NCBI GenBank assembly: GCA_005954745.1
Contig: CP040680.1
Location: forward strand, 1 to 64,000
Direction: 5' to 3'
From: Halostella pelagica
GTDB taxonomy: Archaea; Halobacteriota; Halobacteria; Halobacteriales; Natronoarchaeaceae
Length of the DNA: 64,000 nucleotides
The position numbers were made by a program, and so were the translations under genes. Below, piece after piece: positions 45,616 through 55,210 of this stretch; position 1 is the first letter of the stretch, and each line of letters opens with the position of its first letter. A model generated the notes under the pieces. It was not told where the DNA came from and ran no database searches. It was given only the letters and a program-made list of their open reading frames with translations.

Positions 45616-46375
45616 ACGTTTCCTCCGTGTCGTCCTGCGCCGGATCGGTGCTCGTGAGTTCGAGAAAGGCGTCTTCGAGCGTACGCGTCTCGCCGGTCTC
45701 GGCGCGTTGAGTCAACTGGTCAGGGGTGTCCTCTGCGACGAGTTTGCCGTCGTAGAGGATACCGACTGTGTCGGCGACCTCCTCGACGACAGGGAGGATG
45801 TGCGTCGAGAGAAATACCGTCGTGCCCTCGTCGGAGAGTTCGCCGATGAGTTCGCGGATAGTCCGTGCGGCGCGCGGGTCAAGTCCTGACGTGGGTTCGT
45901 CGAGGAACGCGACGTCAGGGTCGTGGAGGACGGCCTGGACGTACGCCACCTTCTGGCGCATTCCTTTTGAGTACTCCGCGATGCGCGTCGCCGCGTCGTC
46001 CGGTGAGAGGTCGAGTCGGTCGAGCAACTCGTCAATACGATTCTGAGTCTCCCGGGAGGGAAGGTCACGGAGCCCGGCGACGTATTCCAGCTGTTCGTAG
46101 GCGGTGGCCTGCTCGTACAGCGGGGGCTCCTCAGGAAGGTACCCGATGTGTGGTCGGAGCGAATCTCGATTTGTGACCGGGACGCCAGCGACGGTTGCCG
46201 ACCCGCTGGTCGGTGTTGTGAGACCTGTGAGAATCCGCATTGTCGTCGTCTTTCCGGCCCCGTTCGGGCCCAGGAATCCATAGACTGTGCCATCGGGGAC
46301 CGAGAAGTCGAGCTGATCTACTGCGGTCGTCGAACCGTAGCGTTTGGTTAGCGCGGTCGTTTCAATGGAGGGCAT
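45608..46375 (-). CDS. ABC transporter ATP-binding protein
   Basis: 255 residues with Walker A GPNGAGKTT (residues 36-44), Q-loop GYLPEEPPLY, signature YSKGMRQKV, Walker B VAFLDEPTSGLD and H-loop STHIL. It pairs with the overlapping permease and powers export. Confidence 0.93.
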   Translation of the reverse strand: MPSIETTALTKRYGSTTAVDQLDFSVPDGTVYGFLGPNGAGKTTTMRILTGLTTPTSGSATVAGVPVTNRDSLRPHIGYLPEEPPLYEQATAYEQLEYVAGLRDLPSRETQNRIDELLDRLDLSPDDAATRIAEYSKGMRQKVAYVQAVLHDPDVAFLDEPTSGLDPRAARTIRELIGELSDEGTTVFLSTHILPVVEEVADTVGILYDGKLVAEDTPDQLTQRAETGETRTLEDAFLELTSTDPAQDDTEETYG

Positions 46376-46533
46376 CGTTGGAATTCAGGGATGATGTCGG
46401 TTGCTGAGTGGATATAGTTGACCCTCTTCTTCTAACAGTACAGGATATGTTGGGATTCTGGTTACGTGCGCTATCGCGTTGAGTGACTGGAAGCATCGAT
46501 AGGCATTTTCTATCGACGACCGAATCTGAGCAT

Positions 46534-46740
46534 ATGCTGCTTCGTATCGTCCTGGCGGTCTTCGGGATCGTAGAGCTGCTCTTCCCGCGAAAGATCGTCG
46601 ACTACATGATGGATGTCTCGACCACGGCGGAGACGACATACGAGCTCAAGCCATGGGTATACAGTCTCGCCAGACTCGAAGGACTTGTATTCGTTCTTGT
46701 TGCATTCTGGTGGGGAAAGAACCCGGATGACGACAGTTAG
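46534..46740 (+). CDS. Small haloarchaeal membrane protein
   Basis: 68 residues from ATG 46534: helix LLRIVLAVFGIVELLFPRKI, a central acidic turn, and helix LARLEGLVFVLVAFWW. The frame opens 17 codons earlier, but this ATG gives the usual form of these short proteins. Role unknown. Confidence 0.6.
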   Translation: MLLRIVLAVFGIVELLFPRKIVDYMMDVSTTAETTYELKPWVYSLARLEGLVFVLVAFWWGKNPDDDS

Positions 46741-46883
46741 AAGGTTGTCTCCTAGATTGTCAAGAACGCTAGACAGGTTTGTGGGATCCCGATCCGAAAG
46801 GAGATATTCGACCAAACTCATTGATCTCCGAGAATACAGTGCCGAGAATTGATGTTCACGAGAATACGCGATCTGACCCCTCG

Positions 46884-47539
46884 TTACCCCGCAACCTGTG
46901 CTATCGCGACGACCTCCCGGTAGCAGGCGACTGCCAGCAACAGATACCCGCCGATCAGAAGCATCCACTCACGCCGCGCTAACGACCAGTCGCTGGGGGA
47001 TTGTACCCGGTCAAACTCCTCTTTCCACCGGGGGCCGGATTCCTGATGCCACAGCATCACACCACGCGTCGCGACCACGATCGCGACGAGTGCCGTGATC
47101 TCTATCGGACCACTTCGTTCGATGAGTACGCCCAACGACGGCACGATGCGCTCTCCCGCTCCGATAGCGAGCGATCCGGTTCCCCAGACTGCCCCGTACC
47201 AGGGCGCCTGGACGACCTCGATGACATACCCATCGGTGTGTTCACCGACCGGAGCGTGTTCGCGCCGACAGCGATCAGGGAGACACCAACATTCCACCCG
47301 AACAGCCACAGGAATTCCCGTGTGATACTCCCTGCGTACCCAGTAGCTGCACCCGGGTTCCCTCCGCGTAACAGCCCCTGGGGGAGAAAGAGGTAGCTGA
47401 GGACCCACGCTGCCGTGAACACGCTCGCGACGACGATCCACAGGGAGACAAATCGGACGAGGATGTCGTCGTGGTTGACGCACCGTCCGATTCGGTTCGA
47501 GACGCGACCGATCAGTTCGGTCACGTTCGACGCTGCCAT
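46884..47539 (-). pseudogene. SpoIIM-like membrane protein, frameshifted
   Basis: From ATG 47539 the first frame gives LVRFVSLWIVVASVFTAAWV and GWNVGVSLIAVGANTLRSVN, then TPMG. One base is missing near 47228; the protein continues in another frame as YVIEVVQAPWYGAVWGTGSL, IERSGPIEITALVAIVVATR and a last helix. The NxxVSLxxVGAN and ERSGPxE patterns match the SpoIIM (DUF95-like) membrane family of unknown role in archaea. With the base restored the protein would be about 218 residues. Confidence 0.55.
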
Positions 47540-47573
47540 ACATGCAATCGTTGTACGCCCTCCGAGAAATACG

Positions 47574-48406
47574 TTAGCGAGCCGGACGGTCAGCGCCAAG
47601 CGATCTCCTAGCGGCGATGACGAGTGTGAGGACAGCGACGGTAAGCGCCGCGACGAGAAGTCCGAGCCCGAGGGGCGTCGTCACACCCACGACACCCCCA
47701 ACGGGGTAGTAGTTCAGGAGCGCGTTGCCACCCGCGTGCAAGAGTATTGCCGGCAGAACACTCCCCTCGACCCGGTTCGTGAGCCACGTCAATAGTATCG
47801 AGAGTTCGACGAGCTGGAGCAGGTATAGGCCAAGCGGAAGCGTGTGCTGGATAGTACCCGGAATGAATACCAGCGGGAGGTGCCACCCAGCCCAGACGAC
47901 GCCGACGAGGAGGCCGGCCGTGAGCGGACTGTACGTCTCCTGGAGTGCCGGCAGGAGGTATCCGCGCCAGCCGGGTTCCTCGAGCCCGCCGCCGAACAGG
48001 ATGACGAACCCGAGAAAGAGCGGATACTCGATGACGCCCGGAAGCACGTCCGGTGTCACGACGACATCGAAGAAGACGACATGGATCACGGCGGCACCGA
48101 GAAACAGGGCGACCGGAAGCGCAAGAGCGAGTACGTAGTACCGCGGTGCGATGTGCGCCTGGAAGATGTCTCGGAACACGCCTTCAGGGATCGGCCCGAT
48201 GCCCGAACGAGGATGGCGCTCGCTACGACCGGTCCGAGCCCACTGAGCACGAACAGGACCGTTCCTGTGAACGTCGCTCCGGTCTCGCTGATCGCCCACA
48301 CGCTCCACAGCGACCACGAAATGATGTACGTGAGGACGGTGTACCCGAGGAGTGTCGCCCGAGGCGACCAGCCTGCGACAGCGACGTCGTGCGGGCGCGC
48401 CGGCAT
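47574..48406 (-). pseudogene. CPBP-family intramembrane protease, frameshifted
   Basis: ATG 48406 begins helices GYTVLTYIISWSLWSVWAIS and VLFVLSGLGPVVASAIL; near 48193 the frame shifts and the protein continues as PEGVFRDIFQAHIAPRYYVL. The active-site motifs EEPGWRG (glutamates and Arg), HLPLVF and HAGGN of the CAAX prenyl protease/bacteriocin-immunity family are all in the second part. Unbroken it would be about 277 residues. A related intact gene lies at 55211-56107. Confidence 0.75.
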
Positions 48407-48410
48407 TCAG

Positions 48411-49100
48411 TTACACCCGACGGTTCGGGGACGCGATTGTCGTCACGCCGGGACTGTAGTAGTGCACCGGCTCGGTTTCGGGGTGGGCGAATCCATTGGC
48501 CTCGAACAGCGTGTTGATCTCGATCGTCGGGTCGGCCTCGTACAGCGGCCACGGCTCGTGGTCGATGGCTGCGTACCGTAGCGAGCCGTCTTGTGCCTCT
48601 GTGTAGTACCGGTAGCGCTCAGTGAGGAACGCTTCGAGCGAGTCTGACTGTACGTCGAGTTCTGTACCCGTCGGACCGTAGGTTCCCTCAAAGTGAGCGG
48701 GGCGTTCGCCGGGATGCAATCGCCTGCTCCGAAACCGGATGTCGCCGTTGACTTCAACAAGCGAACAGCGCGCGTAATAGTACGGGAGGTGATGGAAGAG
48801 ACGCGCGCCGATGACGCCGAAGATGCCCTCGGCGTCGAGACTGAAGAAGTACACTCCATCGTGGTCGTCATGGGTGACGTATGTCCGGAGGTTGAGTTCG
48901 GAGAGCGGGAATCCCCACCCTTCGGGGACCCACGTCGGGCGAACGTCGACGTTCGTAAAGGGGACGACGGACAGCCACGCGTCGCCGTCGTACGTATCGA
49001 CCGAGAGTGTCGATGGGAGATGGGCGTCGACGATGTCAGGGTTGACGGGCCAGTTCGCGAATAGGACGTGCCGCCAGCCCATGTGGAGTGCTGGTATCAT
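48411..49100 (-). CDS. DUF2071 (YqjF-like) protein
   Basis: 229 residues. The pattern MGWRHVLFANWPVNPDIVDA, LPSTLSVDTYDGDAWLSVVP, then FFSLDAEG and IGARLFHHLPYYYA is the DUF2071 family, found in bacteria and haloarchaea with unknown function. The ATG lies near a conserved MIPALHMGW start. It stands four bases upstream of the broken CPBP gene on the same strand, so the two were probably co-transcribed. Confidence 0.85.
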   Translation of the reverse strand: MIPALHMGWRHVLFANWPVNPDIVDAHLPSTLSVDTYDGDAWLSVVPFTNVDVRPTWVPEGWGFPLSELNLRTYVTHDDHDGVYFFSLDAEGIFGVIGARLFHHLPYYYARCSLVEVNGDIRFRSRRLHPGERPAHFEGTYGPTGTELDVQSDSLEAFLTERYRYYTEAQDGSLRYAAIDHEPWPLYEADPTIEINTLFEANGFAHPETEPVHYYSPGVTTIASPNRRV

Positions 49101-49152
49101 CGCATGGATACCTCGATTCGGGTACTGGGGTCGTGGAGTGCTTCACACATGG

Positions 49153-50025
49153 CTAACTTCCTCCTGGGATGGCGACAGGCTCGAACCGTTGGAGGCCGAA
49201 GTATGTGTTCAGAACGGCGCCGAACCCGACGACTGCGACGAGCAATTGTGTGATCCCACCAAGGTACGGTACAAGCCCGAGGAGCTCAAAGATGAGCAGG
49301 AACGCGGCGATACCAGCGAGCGTCGCGACGCCGTCTCGCTCGATCGGGAGGCGCCTTCCGATGAGGTATCCGAACACGGTCTGTCCGTAGAGAATGATCA
49401 GGAACTCGGCGAACAGCCCGATGATGGCGACCGGGAGCAAGATGAGGGTGAACGCCATATAGACGAACAGCACGAGGAGGGTCGTTGCGCCGAGGCTGCC
49501 GACGACGCCGCTGACGAGTGCATGCTCGGTGATCGCGGTACCGACGTTCTCGATCACGAGCGGGTGGCAGGTAACGAGCCACCACCCGAACCCGCCGAGA
49601 ACGAGGAACTGTAGGAGGAACGCCCCAATCCGTTGGGCAGGCGAACTCGAGGGAGTGGGCGCCTCGAATTGCGAGACGGCCCCGACTGAGGCGTCCGAAC
49701 TGACCGAGGCGGATCCCGAATAGGTCTGGATGGTCCCGGTCACAGTTGCGGCGTCACGTACCGAAAGGTTCCCGTTGAGGAGTGTCACGTCCCCGTCAAT
49801 GGTTCCCTCAATAGCCGCAGTGCCACCGATTACGTAGATGTCTCCGTCGACTGTTGCACCCTCGGGAACGGTGGTGGTTCCGCCGGCGACGACGTGGATA
49901 TCCGCAAGGGAGTCGATATTGTTGTCGCCTTGGAACGTCACGGACATGTCTTGGACGTCGCCCCCGCCGATGGAGATCATGAGGAGGACGACGATGAGCA
50001 GCGGGATGGCTTCCGTCGGACTCAT
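49153..50025 (-). CDS. Bactofilin-like membrane protein
   Basis: 290 residues. Residues 1-20 are a membrane helix, then residues 30-115 form a beta-solenoid-like region with short repeats (ATVDGDIYVIGGTAAIEGTI, DGDVTLLNGNLSVRDAATVT), as in polymer-forming bactofilins. Four more helices follow (AFLLQFLVLGGFGWW, GATTLLVLFVYMAFTLILL, IIGLFAEFLIILYG, LVAVVGFGAVLN). The repeat part would lie outside the membrane. Its start overlaps the upstream MFS gene's stop by four bases (50022-50025), so both are coupled. Confidence 0.75.
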   Translation of the reverse strand: MSPTEAIPLLIVVLLMISIGGGDVQDMSVTFQGDNNIDSLADIHVVAGGTTTVPEGATVDGDIYVIGGTAAIEGTIDGDVTLLNGNLSVRDAATVTGTIQTYSGSASVSSDASVGAVSQFEAPTPSSSPAQRIGAFLLQFLVLGGFGWWLVTCHPLVIENVGTAITEHALVSGVVGSLGATTLLVLFVYMAFTLILLPVAIIGLFAEFLIILYGQTVFGYLIGRRLPIERDGVATLAGIAAFLLIFELLGLVPYLGGITQLLVAVVGFGAVLNTYFGLQRFEPVAIPGGS

Positions 50026-51329
50026 GCACTCGCACCTCCGTTCTCACGAGCGAGTTCGATCATCCGGTTAACGTACAGACCGACTGCGAGCCCAAATAGG
50101 AGGAGGAGTGAGAGTGCCTGCACCACGTTCAGATGTGAAAGGAGCGTGAGGTCCGCTGCCTGGAAGTACAGCGCAAGCGCAGTACTGGAGAACGTAGCGA
50201 GCCACCCGGCGACGCCAATCCCGATGGCGGAATGGGTGCCGATCGTTTCTGGCGTGGAGAGATCGGGCCAGATCGCGAAGTTCAGCGTCGTGTAGAAGCT
50301 CACGGCGATCGCGTACAGGGCGGGATTCAGGGGGGAAGTTCCGGCGCCCGCGATCGCGGGGAACACCTCGGCAAATCGCAGGTCGGACGTGTACATGACG
50401 TGTGTGAGCGCGAACAGCGTGAACGTCCAGAGGAAGATGCGCGAGAGCGAGTAGTTCGCATAGATGACGCCAGCCATTACGGCACCGACGACGTGTGCCA
50501 CGGCGATGAACAGTCGCGTCGAGAACTCCGGAGACTGCCAGGAACTCAGAAGGAGTGACGGCGTATCGATAATCCGGAGAAACCCAAGACTGTCGATGAA
50601 GAACACGCCGAACATCAAGACAACGGGGATCGCGAACGCGAGACTGCGAGTCCGAATCAGGTCATCATAACAAAACCGCCCCCTGCCGTACGTCTCGTGT
50701 TGGACCCCGAGTGCGTCGATGATCGAATCGAGACGGTCGACATTGGCGAACGACAAGATGCCGAGTACGAGGATACCTGGGGCCATTGCAGCGACCATCA
50801 GCCGACTGAAGATGTCGACCGACCAAGAGAGCGGAATTGCGTTCGCCAGAAAGTACGCAATCGCTGTGATCGCCGCGGCGACATACCCCCGGTCCGGCAC
50901 CGGAACGAGATCAATCGCAAGCGAGAACGAGACCGGAAATCCGACCCCGAGCCCGATCGACGCGAGGATGATCCATGCACCGAACCCGGGAACGGTCCGA
51001 ACCATCGGTGCGACAAGCGTGAGCGCGAACTGCACGCAGACGACGCCGAACAGGAGTCGGAGCTTCGTCCGGAGATCCGTACTCCAGCCACGACGATCCA
51101 TCGTCACGCCGGCCACGGCCGCCACGACGAGGGTCACGAGCGCGAGCGCCGCCATCCACATCGAGACAGCAGTCTCGGACATTCCGACGAGGCGCGTCCC
51201 GAGATCGATAAGCCCCAGCTGGACGAACGTGATATTGTAGTAGTACCCGGCGACCATCAGCGCGACGAAGAGCCCGTATCCTGCTATCGTCGTCCACTGG
51301 CGTTCTCGAACATGCGTGCTGAACTCCAT
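50022..51329 (-). CDS. MFS-type transporter
   Basis: 435 residues with about 12 membrane helices and an MFS-like loop 2-3 motif (AGVTMDRRGW). The central loop (residues 200-235, DSIIDALGVQHETYGRGRFC) splits two halves of six helices. No specific substrate family recognised. ATGA overlap with the bactofilin-like gene downstream suggests a joint membrane function. Confidence 0.75.
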   Translation of the reverse strand: MEFSTHVRERQWTTIAGYGLFVALMVAGYYYNITFVQLGLIDLGTRLVGMSETAVSMWMAALALVTLVVAAVAGVTMDRRGWSTDLRTKLRLLFGVVCVQFALTLVAPMVRTVPGFGAWIILASIGLGVGFPVSFSLAIDLVPVPDRGYVAAAITAIAYFLANAIPLSWSVDIFSRLMVAAMAPGILVLGILSFANVDRLDSIIDALGVQHETYGRGRFCYDDLIRTRSLAFAIPVVLMFGVFFIDSLGFLRIIDTPSLLLSSWQSPEFSTRLFIAVAHVVGAVMAGVIYANYSLSRIFLWTFTLFALTHVMYTSDLRFAEVFPAIAGAGTSPLNPALYAIAVSFYTTLNFAIWPDLSTPETIGTHSAIGIGVAGWLATFSSTALALYFQAADLTLLSHLNVVQALSLLLLFGLAVGLYVNRMIELARENGGASA

Positions 51330-51428
51330 TTGAGCCGTCTTGACCAGTCGTACACACGGATTGCCATTAAATACGGTGTCGTCGCTAATCGAACCCTCGT
51401 CGCTGCGTTCCCTCGATCCACGTATTCA

Positions 51429-52259
51429 TCATCGTGATGGACCGTCGTACCTTCCCATTCCGGCATGGAGATGGCCATCGAGGTGCGTCCATCCCTGGCG
51501 GTCGTCCACATAGATTGCAGGAGACGTTGTCGCTTCGAACGTGTTGAAACTGTTCGAGAGCCAGAATCCCCATTCGTTCCAGGCTTCGAACCTGATCTCG
51601 TCGATGACAACTGTCGCCTGGTTCGGTGACTCGTACGTGGCTGCAGCGGCGGTAGCGAAATCCCAGCACGTGTCCGAGTCGTCCCATCTATACTCGCAGT
51701 CGGCGGTGGCCACGTCAGTGATTGGTGCAAGGAACGACGCGTTCCCGATCGGGTATCGCGTTTCGATGTCGTGGTCGACCGAGTGCTGCCACGAAATCGA
51801 GTACCGAGTCGGGTCTGGTGAGAGTTCCTTGTTGCTCATATCGTCAGGGATTTCGTCGGGACCGATCTCGTCGCGGTCTATCACCGAGCCGTTGGGTGCG
51901 TAGGTCCAGAGGATGTACTGATCCTCACCAATGAGTCGATCAACGTTGAGACGCAGCATCGGTCCGCGGTCGGTCTGGACGATAGCGGTATCCCAGTTTG
52001 TGAGTTCCGTGCCGTTATCATCGTGGATCCACAGGTTCGATAAGGCGTCAGACTCCACGTTAGCGCCGGCGGGGAACGGGAGATGGACCGTGGCGTTCTC
52101 GATCGTCGTATTCGTACTGAGAGAGGTGGTATAGGAGTACGTCGATGTATGCGAATACGCGAAGTCCGGAGGGAAGGAGAGAAAACCCACGGCTGCGATC
52201 GGTACGAGAACGACGAGGACCGCGACTGCGAGCACGAGGAGCTGCTTCAAGGAAACCAT
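51429..52259 (-). CDS. Membrane-anchored extracellular protein, unknown
   Basis: 276 residues. Residues 8-28 are a single N-terminal membrane helix (LAVAVLVVLVPIAAVGFLSF); the rest is outside, beta-rich and glycosylatable (NTTIENATVHLPFPAGANVE, NGTELTNW, GNASF). Two cysteines (CEYRWDDSDTC) may form a disulphide. No known family. 99 bases from the MFS gene, same strand. Confidence 0.65.
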   Translation of the reverse strand: MVSLKQLLVLAVAVLVVLVPIAAVGFLSFPPDFAYSHTSTYSYTTSLSTNTTIENATVHLPFPAGANVESDALSNLWIHDDNGTELTNWDTAIVQTDRGPMLRLNVDRLIGEDQYILWTYAPNGSVIDRDEIGPDEIPDDMSNKELSPDPTRYSISWQHSVDHDIETRYPIGNASFLAPITDVATADCEYRWDDSDTCWDFATAAAATYESPNQATVVIDEIRFEAWNEWGFWLSNSFNTFEATTSPAIYVDDRQGWTHLDGHLHAGMGRYDGPSR

Positions 52260-52544
52260 ACCGTGACTACGTTCATATCAACGATAATCCTGTTGAGCCC
52301 CCGGATAGCACGCGACAGCACTCTGACGACCACGAACTTGCGATAGGACATTGAGGTATATCTCTTTCTCACAGCGATCAACCTCTGAACGTAGCAGTTT
52401 GACGGATTACCGGATCCCCACCCTTGGCCGTCACGACTTTCAGCGAACGAATCGGATCGGAGTACGTCCCAGTGGCTGTAGCGCTGAGATGCTGATTTCG
52501 GGGTTCTGACAGTCTCTGTTCCACCGAAAATTCGCATAAATTCC

Positions 52545-52928
52545 TTAATCGGTTGGTGTAGCGAACCGAGGATTTTCTGTTCGAGAGAGCATTGTCTCAC
52601 GGTCTGCGAGAAAGGAGTTTGCGCTGAACCGGCCAACACCGAACGGTTGCTCCCCACTGCCATGGTGGTAGATGAGCGTTGGATACCCCGCTCCGAGCCA
52701 TTACCAGGGTAGATACGCCGCTTCGAACTCCCCCAACGGGGCATCGACCACGACGTCGTGTCGACCAGCACTGCTTGGGTCACCAATATCGTCGACCGGT
52801 GGCGTCGTCTCCGTGGCGATCTCAACGAGCGGTGGCGAATCGATGGAGTGCGCGAAGAACTTCGAATCACCCAGGAAGAGAGAACTAAGCCGGATCGTCG
52901 CGATGTCAAGGAATTCGTGTCGGTTCAT
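52545..52928 (-). pseudogene. Alpha/beta hydrolase N-terminal fragment with in-frame TAA
   Basis: ATG 52928 starts MNRHEFLDIATIRLSSLFLG and VVVDAPLGEFEAAYLPW, then TAA at 52701-52703; the same frame continues WLGAGYPTLIYHHGSGEQPF, the oxyanion HHGSG strand of an alpha/beta hydrolase. Homology ends about 52600, before the nucleophile, and the frame stops at 52545. On the other side it abuts a truncated metalloprotease in opposite orientation. Confidence 0.6.
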
Positions 52929-52930
52929 CG

Positions 52931-53584
52931 TTGTGGGTCGTCATCATTCCTCATGAACTCTGTCATGGATTGGGAATCCGCCACTTTGGAGGAGAGCCGC
53001 GATTCGGACGAGGAGTCGCGTACTTCGTCTTCCCGTATGCGTTCGCAACGACCGAGACGCGATTCTCGCGCAATCAGTTCATCGTAATTGCACTCGCCCC
53101 ACTTGTGATACTCTCGATACTCGGTGTGCCAGTAATGCTTGTGTTCGAATGGCCTTGGCTCGCTCTGCCGTTGGCGCTGAACGCTGGCGGCGCCGTTGGT
53201 GACCTCTGGATGGTATTGACACTGCTGAGTTATCCTCCGACTGTTCCGGTGGTCGATACGACGACTGGGCTCGAAATCTACGGAACATCGTCGCTTGAGC
53301 GAACCGAGACCGCCCCGGCAACCGTCGTCTGGGATCTGCTCGTCGGCATCGCAGGCGGCGTCGTGATCCTCGCCGTCTCTGGGGGTATTCTGGCACCGCT
53401 CGTCCTGGGTGCAATCGGTCTCGATTCATTCACCCTCGGCGTGTCAGACACCCCACTGTTGATCCTCGAGTTCGTCCAAACGCCCGACGGCGGTATCGAT
53501 TTCACGATGGGCACTGGGATCCTCGCCGTCGGCGTCTTCATCGGGATCTGTTACGCGTATCTTCGGGCGAGCGGACGACATTGA
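52931..53584 (+). CDS. DUF3267-type membrane metalloprotease, N-terminally truncated
   Basis: 217 residues from a TTG start. It begins just before the metal motif: IIPHELCHGLGIRHFGGEPR contains HELCH (HExxH), followed by YFVFPYAFATTETRFSRNQF, typical of the DUF3267 zinc-protease group. Three to four membrane helices follow. The first 50-60 residues of the family, with one helix, are missing; the break lies right next to the broken hydrolase. Probably inactive or poorly expressed. Confidence 0.65.
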   Translation: MWVVIIPHELCHGLGIRHFGGEPRFGRGVAYFVFPYAFATTETRFSRNQFIVIALAPLVILSILGVPVMLVFEWPWLALPLALNAGGAVGDLWMVLTLLSYPPTVPVVDTTTGLEIYGTSSLERTETAPATVVWDLLVGIAGGVVILAVSGGILAPLVLGAIGLDSFTLGVSDTPLLILEFVQTPDGGIDFTMGTGILAVGVFIGICYAYLRASGRH

Positions 53585-53615
53585 CGGCTGTGTGGGATAC
53601 CTCAGTACTCCTCTG

Positions 53616-54482
53616 TCAGTCTATTCGTGTTTCAGCTCCCGCGTGCGGTTGGGTTGTGAAGGAACTGTGTGGGATGGCGCGGATAAATCGAGTCACGAGA
53701 GCGAGACCAGTGAGACTCAGGAGGGCGAACAGCACGATCTGGGGAAGCGGGACGGTCTGGCCGTTCTGAAGCATGAATACGATCATGGCGAGGACCGCGA
53801 GGCCGAGCGTGGTGCCTTTTACGAGGAGGACGCCGGTGAAGACGTAGCCCCACGCTCGCTGCTTCCGAAGGAGGGCCGCCGAGAGAGCGAACGATGGGAT
53901 GACGACGCCGAGATCCAGGGACTGGATGACGGGGACTGGAAGCGTTGTCTCGGCGATGCTCCCGGGTCTGGTGCCAGCAAGGCTCGCGGGGCCGACATCA
54001 GCAAGCCACATTAGGGCCAAGAGTCCGGCGACGAGGGCTTGGAAGGCGACGTATCCGCGAACCGGGTGATCGTCGAACGCTTCCCTCAGAACTGTTGGGT
54101 CGATACGGGCGATGCCGCCGATGAGCGTGAACAGCGTTAGTGCGAACAGCGCAACGTAGACGAGATACAGTTCGTTGAATGCCGTGAGGAATGCGTACGA
54201 GGCATACGTGTAGAGGAGGTAGCCTGTGACGCCAAGCCAGACGACGTAACCGCGGAGTGACCCCTGGTGCGCGGAATAGAGGGCGCCGGCAAGTGCGGGG
54301 ACGGCGACGACGAGCGTCAGCAGGTCCTGCCCGTACAACTGTGGGAGGAGGACCTCAGCGTCTCGGTAGAACTCGGGGACGAACAGTCCGACGCTAGTCG
54401 CCACGACCGCGAGCAGGAGGGTCAGCGTCGACGCAACAAGATAGAGCCGAGGGAGGCGTCGGGGCGGTTGCGAAACCGTCAT
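53616..54482 (-). CDS. Eight-helix membrane protein, unknown
   Basis: 288 residues with about eight membrane helices (LVASTLTLLLAVVATSVGLF, LLTLVVAVPALAGALYS, VVWLGVTGYLLYTYASYAFL, and others). No recognised signature. Its start overlaps the flavodoxin gene's stop by four bases (ATGA), so the two form an operon with the flavodoxin first. Confidence 0.75.
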   Translation of the reverse strand: MTVSQPPRRLPRLYLVASTLTLLLAVVATSVGLFVPEFYRDAEVLLPQLYGQDLLTLVVAVPALAGALYSAHQGSLRGYVVWLGVTGYLLYTYASYAFLTAFNELYLVYVALFALTLFTLIGGIARIDPTVLREAFDDHPVRGYVAFQALVAGLLALMWLADVGPASLAGTRPGSIAETTLPVPVIQSLDLGVVIPSFALSAALLRKQRAWGYVFTGVLLVKGTTLGLAVLAMIVFMLQNGQTVPLPQIVLFALLSLTGLALVTRFIRAIPHSSFTTQPHAGAETRID

Positions 54483-55060
54483 ACCGGCGAATCATCGGTG
54501 GTGTCCGGGGCAACGCCGAGACGGCCTTCGACGAACGAGGCGACATCCGCTGCGAACGCGTCGACAGCGTCCCAGTCGGTGAACTCGATGTCACCCTTCA
54601 GTTTCCGCTCCCCAGTGAGCAGGTCTTTTGCGATCTGTTTCATCATGAGGCGTTTGAGGAACCCGTACTCGGAGAACCGGAGCGCGCCGCCGAACTGGCC
54701 GATCCGATCCGGATACCACCCGGTTTCCGTGAGAAACGACTCGACGTACCCCGCAGCTTCTTCGCGTTTCTCCTCGTTCGCCGAGGACAGCGAAACCTGA
54801 AAGAACGCGGTCGGCATCTCTGATAGGGTGTCTCGATTGTCGGTGACGAAGTCACGAACCTCCTCCTGGTGTTTCCCGACGTGGATCGACGCGCCCACGA
54901 CGACGGCATCGTACTCTTCCAGGGTGAACGAGTCCGGTCGGTCACGCACGTCGATCTCGCTCGTCTCGTGACCGCGCTCGCTGATTGTATCCGAAATCCG
55001 TTCTGCGATCTTCGCCGTCTGGCCTTCGCCCGTCCCGTAGAGTACAAGGAAAGAGCTCAC
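54479..55060 (-). CDS. Flavodoxin-domain protein (HemG-like)
   Basis: 193 residues. The FMN phosphate loop is VLYGTGEGQTAKIA (residues 6-19); further flavin contacts are VVVGASIHVGKHQEEVRDFV and AFFQVSLSS. This matches the flavodoxin_5 / protoporphyrinogen oxidase HemG-like group. The C-terminal 50 residues (LMMKQIAKDLLTGERKLKG) also fit it. It probably transfers electrons; the overlapping membrane protein may be its partner. Confidence 0.85.
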   Translation of the reverse strand: MSSFLVLYGTGEGQTAKIAERISDTISERGHETSEIDVRDRPDSFTLEEYDAVVVGASIHVGKHQEEVRDFVTDNRDTLSEMPTAFFQVSLSSANEEKREEAAGYVESFLTETGWYPDRIGQFGGALRFSEYGFLKRLMMKQIAKDLLTGERKLKGDIEFTDWDAVDAFAADVASFVEGRLGVAPDTTDDSPV

Positions 55061-55210
55061 GTGTTCTCACATCTCCGTACGTGCGTTCAACACGTCAGCA
55101 GATAAAGTCTGGTAGATCCCGTAACTCCATCCGAGTCATGGCTCGACACAGGCATTGATTCACGCCGGAGCAACTCGGTACTTGTAATGGATGTCCATCG
55201 TTGGTAGGTT

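Noticed and set aside
50697-51437. 246-codon plus-strand frame rich in Arg/Asp/Glu
   Set aside because: Antisense of the MFS gene; no motif and a composition typical of shadows.
52247-52351. 34-codon minus-strand ORF overlapping the start of the gene at 51429-52259
   Set aside because: Too short, no homologue known, and it could be a leader only by chance.
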